Assembly: GCA_030144725.1 (NCBI GenBank)
Contig: JASKMD010000024.1
Coordinates: 3,215,076 to 3,279,075 of the forward strand
DNA from: Haematococcus lacustris
Lineage: Eukaryota > Chlorophyta > Chlorophyceae > Chlamydomonadales > Haematococcaceae
DNA length: 64,000 nucleotides
Direction: 5' to 3'
The position numbers and the translations under genes were made by a program. Under the pieces are notes generated by a model. It saw only the letters and a list, made by a program, of their open reading frames with translations, ran no database searches and was not told the DNA's origin. Within the stretch, counting starts at the first letter, position 1; the number at the start of each line of letters is the position of its first letter. Positions 24,319 to 49,160 of this stretch are shown here, in pieces.

Positions 24319-25105
24319 TCCTGCTGGCGTCCGCACAGCCGAGCGCTGAGTGTGGCATCCCAAGCTTCGCAGCTGCCGTGGCCGAGGCTGAGCGGATGAA
24401 GCATTTGCAGTGAGCCCAGTATTACTCGAACGCCTACTCATGCAGATCGTTACGGCGGTGGTTTGCTTTGCACCGTGCTGAGCGACCAAGGCCAGGTCGA
24501 AGACTCTGTTGTGTTCGAGTTTGTCAAGGTTGTCATGATTGTCATGATTGTCAGCAAAACTACAGCCCAGTGGCGTCTCAGTTGTTGAAGCCTTCATTGT
24601 ACTGCATAGATCAGTAGAACACCGTATGAACAGGCAAGCAAAGGGTTCAGCAATCCACAGCACCATGCAGGCTTTACATGGTGTAACGCAGTTGTGTGCA
24701 CGCCAGGCTGCATAGCTACGCTCGCCACTGAGCATGAAGCCGTATCGTGGCTACCGGCTGCACGCGTAGCAGCAGCGCACCAGCCATGCGTCGCAGGAAT
24801 TCCCTCGCCAAGTAGCGTCAGGTGCTGCAGCCTCGCTGCAACCACGCGGATCGAGTAGCAGTCAGCTCCGCACACGCATCCGCGGAAACGCAGGCATACC
24901 ACTCCCTCCCCCTGCCATTGCGTCGTGGGTCATTGTCCCGCCTGCCTGCCCGAGGCCAGCTCAGGGCCAGGCTCGGGCCCAAGCCTACTGCCAGGCATAA
25001 GTCCAATCTTCATCCAGGCTCAATCCCAAGCTTAAGGCCAGGCGTAGGGCTTAGGGTCAAGCTCAAGGCAAGCTCTGGACCAGCACTGGCTGTCAACCTG
25101 GTGTA
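24319..25105. other. Intergenic region, coiled-coil gene to XPB
   Basis: No gene supported. A TGTAA candidate poly(A) signal is at 24682-24686, about 365 nt after the coiled-coil stop codon. A 10-bp direct repeat (ttgtcatgat) occurs at about 24530-24553. The last 150 bp hold degenerate 'aggc/caagct' short repeats and probably the XPB promoter and 5' UTR, with no clear TATA box. Confidence 0.4.
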
Positions 25106-36521
<11,416 letters not shown>

Positions 36522-36907
36522 CAGCTGTTGCTGCCGACAATTCTTGGTCAATGGTATTAGGGCCAGGCGCCCACAACTGCATGGTAGCAATCATGGCATG
36601 CCTATCAGCGCATGTTATCGCAGTCTGTTCCCACGGGCTGCCCCACGTGACCGCGAACAAACCACCACGGCGAGACGGGTTAACATGGTTAGCGCCCAAG
36701 AGCGCCAAAGCAAAATGGAAGGAGGAAGGGAAGCAAGCGAGCGAGGAATGGGTTATACGCTCTGTCAAGTGTGCATTCGAAATCACTTTGGGAAGGTCTA
36801 AGGGCTGGCGACAGTTGGTCCTTACCTTACCTCCCCCGCTTGCACTCGCTCTTTGGCTTTTGTTCTGCCGAAGTCGATGCAAGCTTGAAAGCCCGCTGGG
36901 GGCTGGA
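36522..36907. other. XPB 3' region / channel promoter
   Basis: About 390 bp between the XPB stop and the proposed channel start codon. No TGTAA signal is visible. The plus frame is open across much of it, so the channel could start further upstream than 36908. Confidence 0.4.
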
Positions 36908-39900
36908 ATGAACACGAGCCAGCCAGACTTGACTACTGCCAGAAGCGTCAAGTTTGCAGGAGAAAACGCGGATCGCCCAAATGGCTACATCTCGCAGAGC
37001 GCAGCACGGGGCAAACTTACCAGGAGTGTTGCCTCAGCAGCATCATTCCTTGGTGGCGGTGGTAAGAGAGTGTTGGCATGTGCATCTTGAACGAGCAGCA
37101 CTGGATGAGTGGGCCCCCCCCTAACAGTACAGCATCTATTCACTCTACAACACCCACAGCACTCAGCTGTGCCACCCAACTACTGACATCTGCTCAAGCA
37201 GCTACGGACAAGGCAGCAGTCGGTTGCTAGACATGCTGTCGACATGCAGTTGGAAGGGCACAGCTCCGCTTCACATGATATGCCACAACATGGATAGAAC
37301 CAGCAGTGCGTGTGTCCCAATGCAGCACCTCAATGCACACACGCTCGCCCTGGCCCTGTCCATATCATACGATTTGACTGCTAAGACCAGCAGCTGGGTT
37401 CCAGCCATCCTCCGAGATGATTCTAGGGCGCCAATCACGAGCAGCAAGCAGCAGTGCCGGCTTTCTGGTGCTGCAGGGTCAGCTATGTCCAAGTCCGCTG
37501 CCAGACGCAGGCGCATGTGGCGGCGTGTGGCCATGCGCTGCAACCCTCGCTACTGGGTGCTTGTGCTGGACAAGACGCTGCCCATCATTCACCCAGACTC
37601 GCTAGGCCGACGCATGTGGGACGTGACCATCCTCATCCTTGTGGTGTACAATGTGATCATGGTGCCCTATGAAGTGGGTGATGCCTAGCTCTTTAAGCAG
37701 GTCGCCACTCTGCGGAACACCCCGCCCTAACCCTGCACATCATCAGCCCACCCCATACAAAGCCACTACTGTCTGTATGAGCACACCATTATTCACACTG
37801 TCATTTGGCAACCAGTGTTCTGTGATGGTTGCCGTTGCTGGCGTGGCATGCAGCATGGAGTGCATGGAGTAGATGCCTGCATGACGCCTTGACTGCCTCT
37901 GTCGTAGGTTGGCTTCTCCCAGCCCCTGCCCCGGATCCTGGACCCCATGAACTTCGGCATCGACGGCCTGTTCGCAATTGACATCTGCTTGAACTACCGC
38001 ACCGCGTACGTCGACCACACAGCCACACTCATCCGTGACGGGAAGAAGATTGCGGCGCACTACACACGCACCTGGTTCCTAGTGGACCTGGTCGCTACTG
38101 TGCCATTCGATGCACTGGTCAGTCATCTACACCAGAACTCTTGACCTGAGCAAGCAGCCAGTCTCTAGCAGTGGAGGCCTTCACTAGGGGGATGGGGCAG
38201 CAGGTGGTGCAACTGGCATGCCCCGCTTGCATACATATGAGCTCTCAAGCAAGCTGCTCCCTTTCTTTGTCACCAATGTGGTAGTTGGCCCTCCCTTGCT
38301 GAATGCTATGCACCGTGTGCCAACCGCCTCCATGGCAAGAAGGGACTGAGCCAAGGTTGGGGCTGGAGGCAGGGCCAGGGTCTAGATGATGACAAGGGTC
38401 AATGCCAGGGTCTAGATGGTGACTAGGGTCAGAGCCAGGGCCAGTGACCAGGTGCTGCTTGACGCAGGAAGCTAAGCCCACGTTGCTGCATGTTTGCAGG
38501 TGTCCGCATTCTCTTCAAACTTGAGCCAGACGCAGCTGACCGCCCTGGCCCTACTGCGCACTCCCCGCTTGCTACGCCTCATCCGGCTGCTGCGCTTCCT
38601 GGACCGCATGAAGGGAGCGAATGTGGGTGCTTATGGCATGGGAACATGGGCTCCTGTGGAGCTCCTATGGCATGCTCAAACGCAAATAGTTTAGCATTGA
38701 GCAGTGTATTCACACTCATGTCTTGTTGCGCAATTCCCATTTTCCTATCACCAGTTTTAGCCCTTCTTAATGCTATATGCCTCACGCTACGCAAGCCGCT
38801 GTTCCAGCCTCGCCTTGCCTTGCTTTCGACATTGCCCAAACACTTGCTTACATGCCACTGCCACGTCACTGCCTGACCAACGCAGACATTGTCACCACCG
38901 TCATCACTTCCAATGTCTATGCGTCTGCCTTCTGCTTATGCTCTTGCCGCAGTACATGCGCATGATCAAGCTGCTGTTCTTCATGGCCTCTGTAGCCCAC
39001 TGGGTGGCCTGCATGTGGCACTTGCTGTACAAGGTGTGCAGCTGCCCCTGCGACATGCTCCAGCCAGTTTGAGTGAGAAGTGTGGAGTCTGGAGACGTGC
39101 AGTCACATCAGCGCATAAAGTCACACTGGGGGTGCATGGGTGTCTGTGCTTGCAGTAGCAGAGGACCATGCGCAGCAGAAATACCTCAGCCCAGAGGCCA
39201 AGAGCTGTGCAGTCTGCAGTGCTGACGCAACCCGCACTAGCTGCCCCTGCTGACCTACCTGAGTGGCTGAGATGATCAGCTGGTCTGGTTATCAGGCCTG
39301 TCTTGACCAGCACACCGTCTGTCTGCTCCCATCTCTATAAAACATGCCTGCCATTCGCTTCAATGTGGCTATCGTGGCAACTGTAAGCCTGGCTCTGTCA
39401 TCTATACCTGCCCTGTCCTGTCGCCTGGCTTGCCCCTGCTGCTTCATCTTCGGCCAGTGGCTTGCTGCCAGTGTCCTCCTCCTCTGCCCTGCCGCTAGCC
39501 AGTGCCAACCTGTGCCGGTGTTGCGGGCCGCCCTGCAGCTGCTGCAAAGCTCCTGGCTAGACTGGACCTTTGACTCCATTGGTTCTGGGACCGGCGAGCT
39601 CACCTACTTCCTGTTCGCCTACCTCAACTCCTTCCTGCTCATGATTGGTCAGCGACCCTGCTGCCGCTGACTGCAACACAACACACATGTACACACCCAC
39701 CCACACCCTCACTTTGCACCTGGGGCCTGTGCCCTGCCACCCTCGCCCTGGTCACGCAGTGAGGCAGAGCCTCGCTGACCTAGCGGCCAGTCAGGGATGC
39801 TTCCTGTGATGCTGCTGCCGCTGATGCCGCCAGCACCCAGCCACCCTCACACCTGCCTTCACCCTGCCACCCCTGCTCTGGTCTCCTGATTACAGACTGG

Positions 39901-42900
39901 GGCTCCTGACCACTGACTGTGACGGCCTGTAGAATCACGACTGGGCAGGTTGGGGCCACTATGTGCTTGTCCATAGATTACGACCAGCTTGCCAGCATGG
40001 TTGCAGGCATGCACGCATGCGTCAAGGCAGGCATAGGTTGAGGCACCGGGCCGCCCTGCCCGCTTGATGTGTTCTGTGTTGTTGTGTGCTACCGCCCTCC
40101 TTCTGCTTCCCTCTGCTGCTGCTGCCGTCAGTGGGACGGGCCTGTGCAACCTGGGCCGGCAGAGATGCGTGTATTGTAAGGATAAACAGGCGCAGCCGCC
40201 AGGCATAAACCTTGGCTCAGCTTGCAGCCTACAATACTAAGTTGCCCAAGTTGCCGTTGATGCTGCCCAGCCACCTGCCTGACTCCTCCTGATACAAAGG
40301 AGGACATGACCATCTCTGATGAGCTGCCTGAGGCACCCAATCCATATGCGCCCTAGTTGTCGATGGGCAAAGCCAGGTCCCAAACTGTCATTTTGTATTG
40401 CCACACATAAGTAATGCCACGTTACCCTAAGAACACCACATTGGCCTGGCCTGCCCTGCCCTACTGCACTGCTTGCCAGCAGCCATTCACGTACATGCCA
40501 AGGCAAGCATTGGCTTTGACACTGGACCCTGCCCTGGCCTGGCCTACTACACTGCAGGCAATGACATGCAGCCCCTGAATGACTACGAGCGCCTCTACTC
40601 CGTGTTCGTGCTCATCCTGGGCGCCTGCTTTTACGCCATCATCGTGGGCAACATCTCCCTGCTGGTCAACAACATGAACCCCACCGCCTCCAGGCACAAG
40701 TTCAAGAAGGACATCGTGCAGAACACCATCAGGTTGGACCACTTGCACAGCCTCCATGTCACTCTTTACAACCCATGGTGACTGACGGAGATCAGGCAGG
40801 GCGGCACCACACCCTGCCCTATACATCGTCCGCCATGCCATGGCCAGCATTGCGTTGAGGCACAGCATGTGCTTGCAAAGCATGCACTGCCTACTGGCTC
40901 CACACTTTCCATTTGTGGCAGCAGGAGAGGCAGTAGCAGCATGGGGAAGCAGCAGCAGGGCAAGCAGCAGCAGCACGGGCAAGCAGCAGCAGCACAAGGA
41001 ATCAGCAGGAGCAGAGTCAGCAGCAAGGCAGGGCAGGGCATTGCTGTCACCTTGATGAAAGTAAGGCTAGCAAAAGACGTCTTGGAATTCTTGATTTGTC
41101 GGTTGGAATTCTTGTAATGTCATCTACACGGCAAGCTATGTGGCATGTGCAAGAGCCGCCCATTCCACCTCACCATTCTGCAAGGTGCTCATCACCCTCA
41201 GACCCACCTCTGCCTCAAGCAGCAGCAACAGCAGCAGCATGTCCGGAGATGACTCCATGCTACTCCATGCTACTCCATGCTACTCCATGCAGGTACCTGG
41301 GGGCGCCCCAGCCCTTGGTCAACCGCGTGGACTCCTACTTCAACTACCTAACCACCTACAGCCACCCTGGACCTGACGGCATGGGCCTGGTGCAGCAGCT
41401 CCCCACCAGCATGTTCCAGGTCAGGGGAGCCTGAGGTGTGGGCTGAACCCTAGCTGCAAGGCTGCCCTACAGACTGGCATGTGTCATCCTGACCCTGACC
41501 CTCCTCTGCGACGCTGGGCTAAACCTCAAAAAGCTCAGCTGCAAGGGTGCCCTACAGAGGTTGGCAACAGACCCCTCCCAACCACTACGTCATGCCCAGC
41601 TGTTGCATATGTAACCCTGCACTCCCTACCTTCCTCACCCCTTCTCTACCCCTCGCTACCCTTGCTCCTTCACCTCTTGGCCCTACCCTCCTCTTGCCCT
41701 TGCACCCCTTGCCCCCTCTGCCGCCTCCCCCGCCCCATCAGCCCCACTGTACTTTCGGCCTCTCCACTCCTTGCTCCCTAAAACTCCCCACCTGCCCCCC
41801 TCTCCCTGCCCCCTCTGCCCCCTGCCCCCTGCTCCCTTCACCCTCTGCTTTCTTCACGCCCTCCCCTGCCCCTGCCCCTGCCCCTGCCCCTGCTGTCCTT
41901 TGACCCCCTGCTGTCCTTTGCCCTCCTGCCCCCTCCACAGGACATCTCTGTGTGGATGCACAAGGACCTGGTAAACCGTGTGCCGCTGTTCAAGGAGACG
42001 GAGGACGCGTTCATCACCCAGCTGGTCATGCGCCTGCGCCTGCACGTATTCCTGCAGGTGATCCCCAACACGCTGCAGCCAGCAGGCCACAGCAGCTGCA
42101 GCCACCTGAACTACCTACACCCTACACCTTACCCTACACCTCCAGCTGCACTCCTCCAGCAGCGCACCATGGCCACCCACACCTTCCAGTACTTTCCTCG
42201 TCAGCGTAGCGGGCAGCAAGCACCAACGCTAGGCCACCACACCAGCAGCAGCAGCAGCAGCAGCCGCAGCAGCAGCAGCATGAACCACCTCATCTCACCA
42301 CCTCATCTCGCCCCTGAATCTTCCAGCACCACCTCCCAGTTCGCGCCGTGTTCCTTTCATGGTATTGTGTACCACCACAGGCTGTGCCCTTGACCACATT
42401 GCACACCATCCACATTGCCTGACCGACCCTAACCTGACCACCAGCTGCATCATGAGCAAAGATACAGCATATTGGTTCACTTGTTTTTGCACCAATATGC
42501 GACATTATTTGCAATATCCCTAGGACCACAATTACCCACACCATCATGACTATACGATTGCCCAACAAGCACCACCACCCAGTTGCCAGGTGTCATTGCC
42601 TGAGCACGCCAACCGTCCCAACACAAGAGCAGCACAACATCAGGCCACCTGGCCTCCACAACATCCCACCTTCACTACCGGAGGCCTATCCTAGAACTGG
42701 TGGCCACGTCAGCTCCATCCCTACAACATCACCACCGTCCATTGCCACCGTTCCAAGTGCCCATGCAACCACCTGCCAAAGCCCAGCCTATCACCCAGGA
42801 CTAGAAGGGGCCTGGGCTTAGGTCCCAGATGATCACAGCGTGACTGGCAGCCAGCAGCATGACTGCAGGCCTAGCTGCAGTGCCAGTACACTGGCTAGCA

Positions 42901-45171
42901 GCTGACAGCTGCAGGGACATAAGCTCAGCAGATGTCCACATGCTGACCATTGCTCACCCAGCTGGCATTGCAAATCATTCAACGTGCAGGGAGAAGTGAT
43001 CTTCAGGATTGGGGACGTGGGTCATGAAATGTTCTTCATCACCAAGGCAAGTGCTTGCTCAAACTCTTACGCAGTCCCTCTCATTTCCTTGACCTGTGCC
43101 ACAACCCATTTTTGCCTTGCTCCTATTGAGGGTCGCACGAATAAACTCTTTGCCCTGAACTGCAAACCTCATCCCTGCTCGCGGCAAGAAGCAACCCATT
43201 GCACACAAGTGTGATGTCCGCATCACGCACAGGGATATGTCGCGGTGACAAACAGCTACGGCGAGATGCTGTCCATGCTGGCACAAGGTGGCTTCTTTGG
43301 GGAGCTCGCGCTGCTTGCAACAGCCCGCCGTACAGCGCACTGCACAGCGCTCCAAAACTGCGACCTGTCGCTGCTCATGGCGGGGGACCTGGTCGCAGCC
43401 ATGCGAGACTTCCCGGATTCCGCGGCCCTGGTGAGCTTCGCTTGTCTGGGCGAGCGAAACAGATCACGTTGCTTGCATCGTAAAGTCTCATCCCCACATG
43501 TCGCGATACTGCTCACCTTACTGCTCGCTCCTTTCCCTGTGCGCAACGTTGCCTACGCAGGTGCGTAGCCGGGCTGTAAACCGCCTGGCGGAACTTCAGA
43601 CCGCCGGCACTGTTGGCGAGCAGTCGCGGCAAACCGTTGCGCCGGCGCACTTGCGCAAGCTGAACCCAGATGCAGCGAACAATATGGACCGGTCAGCTCA
43701 GGAGACGGAGGAAGAGGAGGAGGACGATGACGACCAGGCGGGCGGCGACTCATCGCAGGGAGGCGATGAGTCATCGTGTGACGAAGGGAGTGAGCGACCC
43801 CGGTCGGACGAAGGTGGCTCTTGGTGCCCAGAACGCGCCGGCGTGCCGGACCATCCGCAGGTAGATGACCCCTGCAAGCCAAGACACGGATCCATCAAGG
43901 AGCTGCCTGAGCTCCTCTCCCACTACCCAGCCCAGCAAACAAGCCGCAGTGGCAGCACAGACCAAGGGGAGCAGGGGTTCCACAACGTCCCTCACCCCCC
44001 CAACTTGACTCAATACAGCCTCCACCCCCCAGACCCACAACCTCCAGCCGGCCCCCCTCCTGACCAGCCTGGGTCGAGGGTGCTACCTGAGCCAGCTACC
44101 CCCTTCCAACCTGCCCCCCACCCCTTCGCCCGCATGCCCAGCTCCATCCAAATCAGTGCCTCCCAGACCACCGACCTGCTAGGGGCCTCTGGCTTAGCCC
44201 CAGTGGAAGAAGACCCGGCAGCTCCGTCTTCTTCCCAAGTTCACCATAGTGGCTCAGGCATTGACCCTCCCCCAGGGAACGGCAGCCAAGGCGTTCCTCG
44301 GTCAGGCAGCAAGATGCGACGCGTGCCCCGTCGCCGCAGCACCCTTCGCAGCCTGCACTCCACGTCCGAGCTGTCGGACGACCCCGCCCTGGCCTCGTCT
44401 CGGCCCTTATCACGTAGCCAGCATACCAGCTTCAGGGGACCCCATGGTGGCGGCATGGGTGCTGGCGGTGGGGAGGGACACACGGCGGCAGGGCCCTCCC
44501 GCCTGAGCATGGGCCAGTTTCCTGCGCTGGATCAGGGGCCAGGGGAGGTGCCCCTGAACTCCTCACGCTCCAATGAGGGAGGGGGCCGACGGCGCAAGCT
44601 GAGCGGGGATGTGGATGCCATGGTGGCTGCCGCAAACTTCCAGTCGCCAGTGGAGTGGAGCCAGGCGACTGTGGATGTGCTGGTGCAGGTGAGCAGGCTT
44701 GGGTTAGGTCCAGGGGTCAGGGTTGGGCTTAGGCTTAAGGTGAAGGCAAGGGCTGAAGGTTGGGGTCAGGGTGAGGGGCAGGGCATGTGCACCTCTACCT
44801 CTTGGGTGTGATGTGGTTGGTCTGTTGAGCTGTCATTGGCATTGCACGTCATGGTGGTGAGGGTCACAACGGGGTGAGGGGCAGTGTGGGCAAAGGGAGG
44901 GGAGATGCATCTGGCTGACTCGCTAACTGATCGACTGCCTGCCTGACTGCTGGTCATGTGTGTGGGGGGTGTGTGTGTGTGTTTGCTGTAGGTGATGCAA
45001 GTTGTGGGTCGGCTGTCTATGAAGGTGAAGGACCTGGGCGGTCAGGTGCAGGGCATGCATGATCGCATGGAAAAAGTGGACATTGCAGGGCAGCAAGGCA
45101 TTGGCATGCAGCAGGGCGGAATCTTTGGAGGCCCACCTGCGGCTGTGTTCCAAGAGTTTGACCTTTCGTGA
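36908..45171 (+). CDS. Voltage-gated, CNBD-containing cation channel (EAG/CNG-like), 13 exons
   Basis: Exons: 36908-37061, 37477-37673, 37908-38117, 38500-38622, 38953-39033, 39539-39647, 40558-40732, 41293-41419, 41941-42057, 42990-43046, 43233-43430, 43561-44688 and 44992-45171 (TGA); phases agree (951 residues). S1 is MWDVTILILVVYNVIMVPYE; S2-S3 include FGIDGLFAIDICLNYRTAYV and TWFLVDLVATVPFDAL. S4 (LLRTPRLLRLIRLLRFLDRM) carries regularly spaced Arg, so voltage sensing is expected. S5 is IKLLFFMASVAHWVACMW; S6 is YSVFVLILGACFYAIIVGNI. The filter position reads LLMIGNDMQP, not GYG or GFG. A C-linker and a cyclic-nucleotide-binding fold follow (GEVIFRIGDVGHEMFFITK, GGFFGELALL..ARRTAHC with the phosphate-cassette Arg). 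A long acidic, Pro/Ser-rich tail ends the protein. The intron after 43046 has a GC donor. Ion selectivity cannot be assumed to be K+. Confidence 0.9.
41251..41290 (+). repeat. 10-bp tandem repeat (TACTCCATGC) x4 at an acceptor
   Basis: Four decamers run straight into the acceptor AG at 41291-41292 of the channel gene, replacing a normal pyrimidine tract. Confidence 0.9.
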
Positions 45172-48100
45172 GCCCCCCTAACCAAGGAACCTGGTGTGGG
45201 AGGTAGCCTGGTGTTGGTGTGGTGGGCATTAGCAGGCAGGGGAGAATGAGACCTCTGGCAGAGAGGCATGGCACCCTAGAGCAAGGGAGGTGGGAAGCGG
45301 CTGACAGGGGGTGGGGAGGGGGCCTGCTGGCAACATAGGGCATGGCGGAGATGAGCATGAAGGGGCGCTCAGCTGCCTCGCGGGCGACTGTCATGGCCAG
45401 GAAGATGCCCCGGTGCCGGCAGGTTGCAGCCACGGTCTCCCTAACTTCTTACTAAAACTCCCATGCACATGCATACTGCATGCACAGCATGGCATGCCTC
45501 GTGCATCATGGCTTGCAATCCTATGCTTTTTATGGGGGAGTGATGAGAAAGAAACCCATGCACATGAGACTGAAGTAGGTATGCATGATGCACGCGGGGT
45601 TGTGAAAGACTTTCAAGCCAGTGAAACCGAGCGGTTGCCGCTGGTTTCTCAGCCTCCCCTTTTGCACACGGCTTGTATGTAGGCCTGTACTGTAAGAAAT
45701 GCACAGATACTCAGTTCGCTAAAGATCAGACATGCAAGCCAATTTAGAGAATGCAAGCCGTCCATGCTGTCCGTGGATCCGCCATCTGTAGCCAATCACA
45801 GCCAAGCCAATCACTCTGCAACACCCGATATGCGATCTGACCGGGGGCAGCACCCGGCACTTTCAGATGTGCAGTGAATGCGTTCAGATTTTCAGGTTTA
45901 AATCTGCAGTTTTCACAAGCCTGCCAGCAACGCTATCGAAGCGGAGTAGCCGTGCTGGGGGGTGCATCGGGTCGCCATCCAACCGGATTGCCGGTAACTA
46001 CAGTGAGGCGGAAGTGAGATCCATTACATATATAAACACCATATGCGATACACTGTGACACACGCTTGCCTCACTGCAGCCACCAGATGTAGAAACAGTA
46101 ACAACCTTAAGATGTGTATCAGTCCTTGATGACGCTGGCCACTGCCCTGCAATTGTCGGCATCATTATGTAGGGCTGCATGTCATGCTTGTGTGTTGCAG
46201 GCAGTGACAGGCTTGTATGATGGCAGCAGGTTGTTACTAGAGTACATCACAGTGCATACCCACCCACCCACACCTCACCCTTGGCAGCAAAGCACGACTG
46301 CAGGCTGACACTCCCGCAGCAGAGATAGAGCAGCGCAAGACACAAACGCTTGCGGAGAGGCGGTGTGTCTGCCCGCTGATCACCTCACCTCACCCTGATG
46401 ATGGCTGCCTACAGTTGATGACGTCATGGCTGCATCATCATGCGGCAGCTTCCAGTATGCCAATGGGCATCTCTGATTTTGGCTGGGTAGCCAGACACTC
46501 AGCTGCTTGCTTAGCCCACACTATCTCACCATCACACTATCTTACCATCCATCTCTTCACTATCTTACCATCAAACTGGCGACACGTCATCTGCTTTGGC
46601 GCCCACCCACTGCAAGCGCACGCAAGCATGGCGAGTCTGTAAGTAAGGTGTGTTGCAACAACGCCAACAGGCGCTTGCCATGTCATGCTGCTGCTGCTGC
46701 TGTTGCTGCAGCTGCTGGCAGTGATGATGAAAGTTAGCAAAGGTTACAGAATAAGCAAAGGTGTTGCTCAAGGTGCTGCTGCTGATGTGGCTGCTGGTGG
46801 TAGCAGCAGGCAGAAGGCAGAGAGATACCCTGGATCATGTCACGGAGTAATCAATACAAACAAGCTGGGTGTAGATGTGGGGGGTGGCAGTGAGTCACGT
46901 GCACTCTGCACACAGCCCTTTTTAGAAGCATGGGGTAACAGTACAATATGGCACAGAGTAATCAGCATGGTCAGGTCAAAGTGTCAAGGTCAGGTGGGCG
47001 AGCGATTGAGCGGGCGGGTTAGCTGGCGTGCAGGCAGACAATGTTGGAGTTCTAGCTGAAGTGATTAGCAGTTGCCCGCTACACCCTCTACCATCACTGC
47101 TTCTGTTCCGTACTTCCCTGCCTGGCCCTGCTCCTTGGTCCATTCCTGGCCACTGCCCCTGCCATGGGCTGCCCTGAAGATCTCCATGCTTGCATGGCCT
47201 CACAACTGGATCAGCCCTCAGTGTGCGCACCATGGCCATGTTGATGGGCACCTTGATCAGGGCCTCCACACAGCTCAGCCCACATGCAATGGGGCAGCAG
47301 CAGCCGCATGCGCAGCTCAGCACCTAGGGGCAAGGCAGGCATCCCAGCACACATGGAGCCAGTCTGTTTTTTGAACCAGTCCTGGGGGCTAAATCATGCC
47401 CATTCATGTCGGCCTGGTCACACCTTGTCACACATGGTGACACATGGTGGGTGGGCCCTTGCATGCCTGCAATTGCTCCACTTGCCAATAGCCATGCCTT
47501 GCATGGGCCGGGTGTGCATGGGGTGTGGCATAGGGTGTGCATGCGAGATAAGAAGCTCAAGAGGGGAGCGTCACGCCATTACAATGGCTGACTCACTGGC
47601 TGCGCACTTTGCATAGCAAGCTTGGGCATCCACTACCCTACCTTTAAAGGCACCCACAGGAGAAGGCCAGCCATTGAGATGATGAGCAAAACTGGCTGCA
47701 CCGGGCACACACACATACATACATACATGCGTGAGAGGGCAAGACATTGGCAGACAAACAAGACTCATTCAACATGGAACAACATGTCAGATGACGTGCG
47801 ACACTGCAGCACATAACGCACTGACATTGGCAGCCACATGCAGACAATGAATGTGTGTGACTGGTTGTTAACACTAGCCAGGTTTACTTTTTACTTTTGC
47901 AGCAATGGTGCGAGTTCTCAAGCATGCTGGTGCCACCGCTACCACTGCAGTGGCCATCACAGTGGCCATCACATTACTGAGCACAGGGCAAGGGCACGCA
48001 GCCAACTAGCAGTGGTGTGCTATCAACCATGGAGGGCCTGGCCGCATTCCATCAGCGTCCCACTCACCAGGCATATGATATAGATCAGGCACTTGAACGT

Positions 48101-48915
48101 CTTGCCTAGGCAGCCCATTGGTCAATGCGCGGGACGGAGAGTGGCCGGAGCCTTGGCACCACCTCGCCACCTGGCGCCTAGGGATGAGGGGAGGACACAA
48201 AGGTGAGGTTGGTGGTGGGTGGATCAAGCGCACCCTTGCTGCAGCACTGAAGCTGAATGTTGTGGTGAGCTGGGCACTGGCGAGCCACCAGCACACAAAT
48301 ACGCGCATGCCCACACGTTCGCACAGTGAGATTGGCAAATGGCAGGAGTGGTCTTATCATGCGAATTGGAAGCTGCCTAGAAGCTGGATAGCAGCTGTTG
48401 TCGGCAGCGCAGGCTGATAATTCAGCTGAACCACCTGAGGAGCGGGCACGCGTTTGGTACCGCCTCCGTCCGTCAGCTCATTGCTCGCAAAGTGGGCCTG
48501 ATGCCGTCGCCATGTCCAGAGGCTAGAGTGTCCAGATGCAGCGTCGCAGGTATCACGGCGATGTTTACAGTCCTTGCATGCGACAAATGTGCAGCCAAGT
48601 CGTATGTTGATACGTCCGATGCTCGACATGCTGCGTTTCTGTGCATGACCACATGTGTCATGTCCCTCAACGGGACTCCCTTTACATCGCCAGTGACATC
48701 GCCCTATACATTGCCAGCCTGTTTAGCCAAACAAATTCTTTTAAACATGGAATAACTAGTTTGGCTGTGGGTAATCTCACTCAGCTACTCCAATCAAGTT
48801 GAAGCATCCTCAGTCGCACCCTTGATGACCACAAACCCCACTCCGGTGGCACTCTTTCCCCCTAGACCACTGGGCATCTCATCGAAACTAACAGCTTCAT
48901 GCGTACAGTGCTAAC
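45172..48915. other. 3.7-kb intergenic region without a supported gene
   Basis: A TGTAA candidate poly(A) signal for the channel gene is at 45691-45695. A reverse-strand open stretch at about 45430-45320 (CRHRGIFLAMTVAREAAERP) looks protein-like but is isolated. At 46510-46575 there are three rough copies of 'cactatctYaccatc'. A block at about 47785-47815 (cagatgacgtgcgacactgcagcaca) recurs at about 52788-52815, which marks a dispersed repeat. Nothing else could be assigned. Confidence 0.4.
45691..45695 (+). terminator. TGTAA candidate polyadenylation signal
   Basis: It lies 520 nt after the channel stop codon and is the first TGTAA on the plus strand that I noticed downstream. Confidence 0.3.
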
Positions 48916-49160
48916 AGCCCCCTTGTCCCTCACTAGGGCCTCCATTTAAGACGGACCACTAGCAGCCACTAGCGGGAATACTGAGGACCACTAGTGGCCC
49001 GACTCAAATGGTGTTAATGGGCTGTGTGAAGTATACCCAGTGCACATGGACATGGTGCATGAGTGCCCACCACCTACATTATTGCCTGACCACGTGTAGA
49101 GCTGGCTGTAAGCTGTAAGCTGATGACAGCTCAAGAAGGGGGCACACACTACTGTGCCTC
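48916..49160 (-). ncRNA. Candidate Fanzor 3' terminal block (possible omega/guide-RNA scaffold and element end)
   Basis: This is the non-coding sequence after the Fanzor stop codon, ending at about 48916. It contains short palindromes (CCACTAGTGG) and three CTAGTGG words that could fold. A diverged copy of its last about 145 bp occurs alone at 54918-55062, which shows it is a conserved element end. TnpB and Fanzor loci encode the guide-RNA scaffold across the ORF 3' end and right terminus, so this is the expected place. Transcription and structure are inferred, not shown. Confidence 0.45.

Noticed and set aside
45320..45430. Reverse-strand exon CRHRGIFLAMTVAREAAERP as a separate gene
   Set aside because: It is protein-like but isolated. 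I could not find further exons, a start or a stop with splice signals, so it is mentioned only as a possible fragment.
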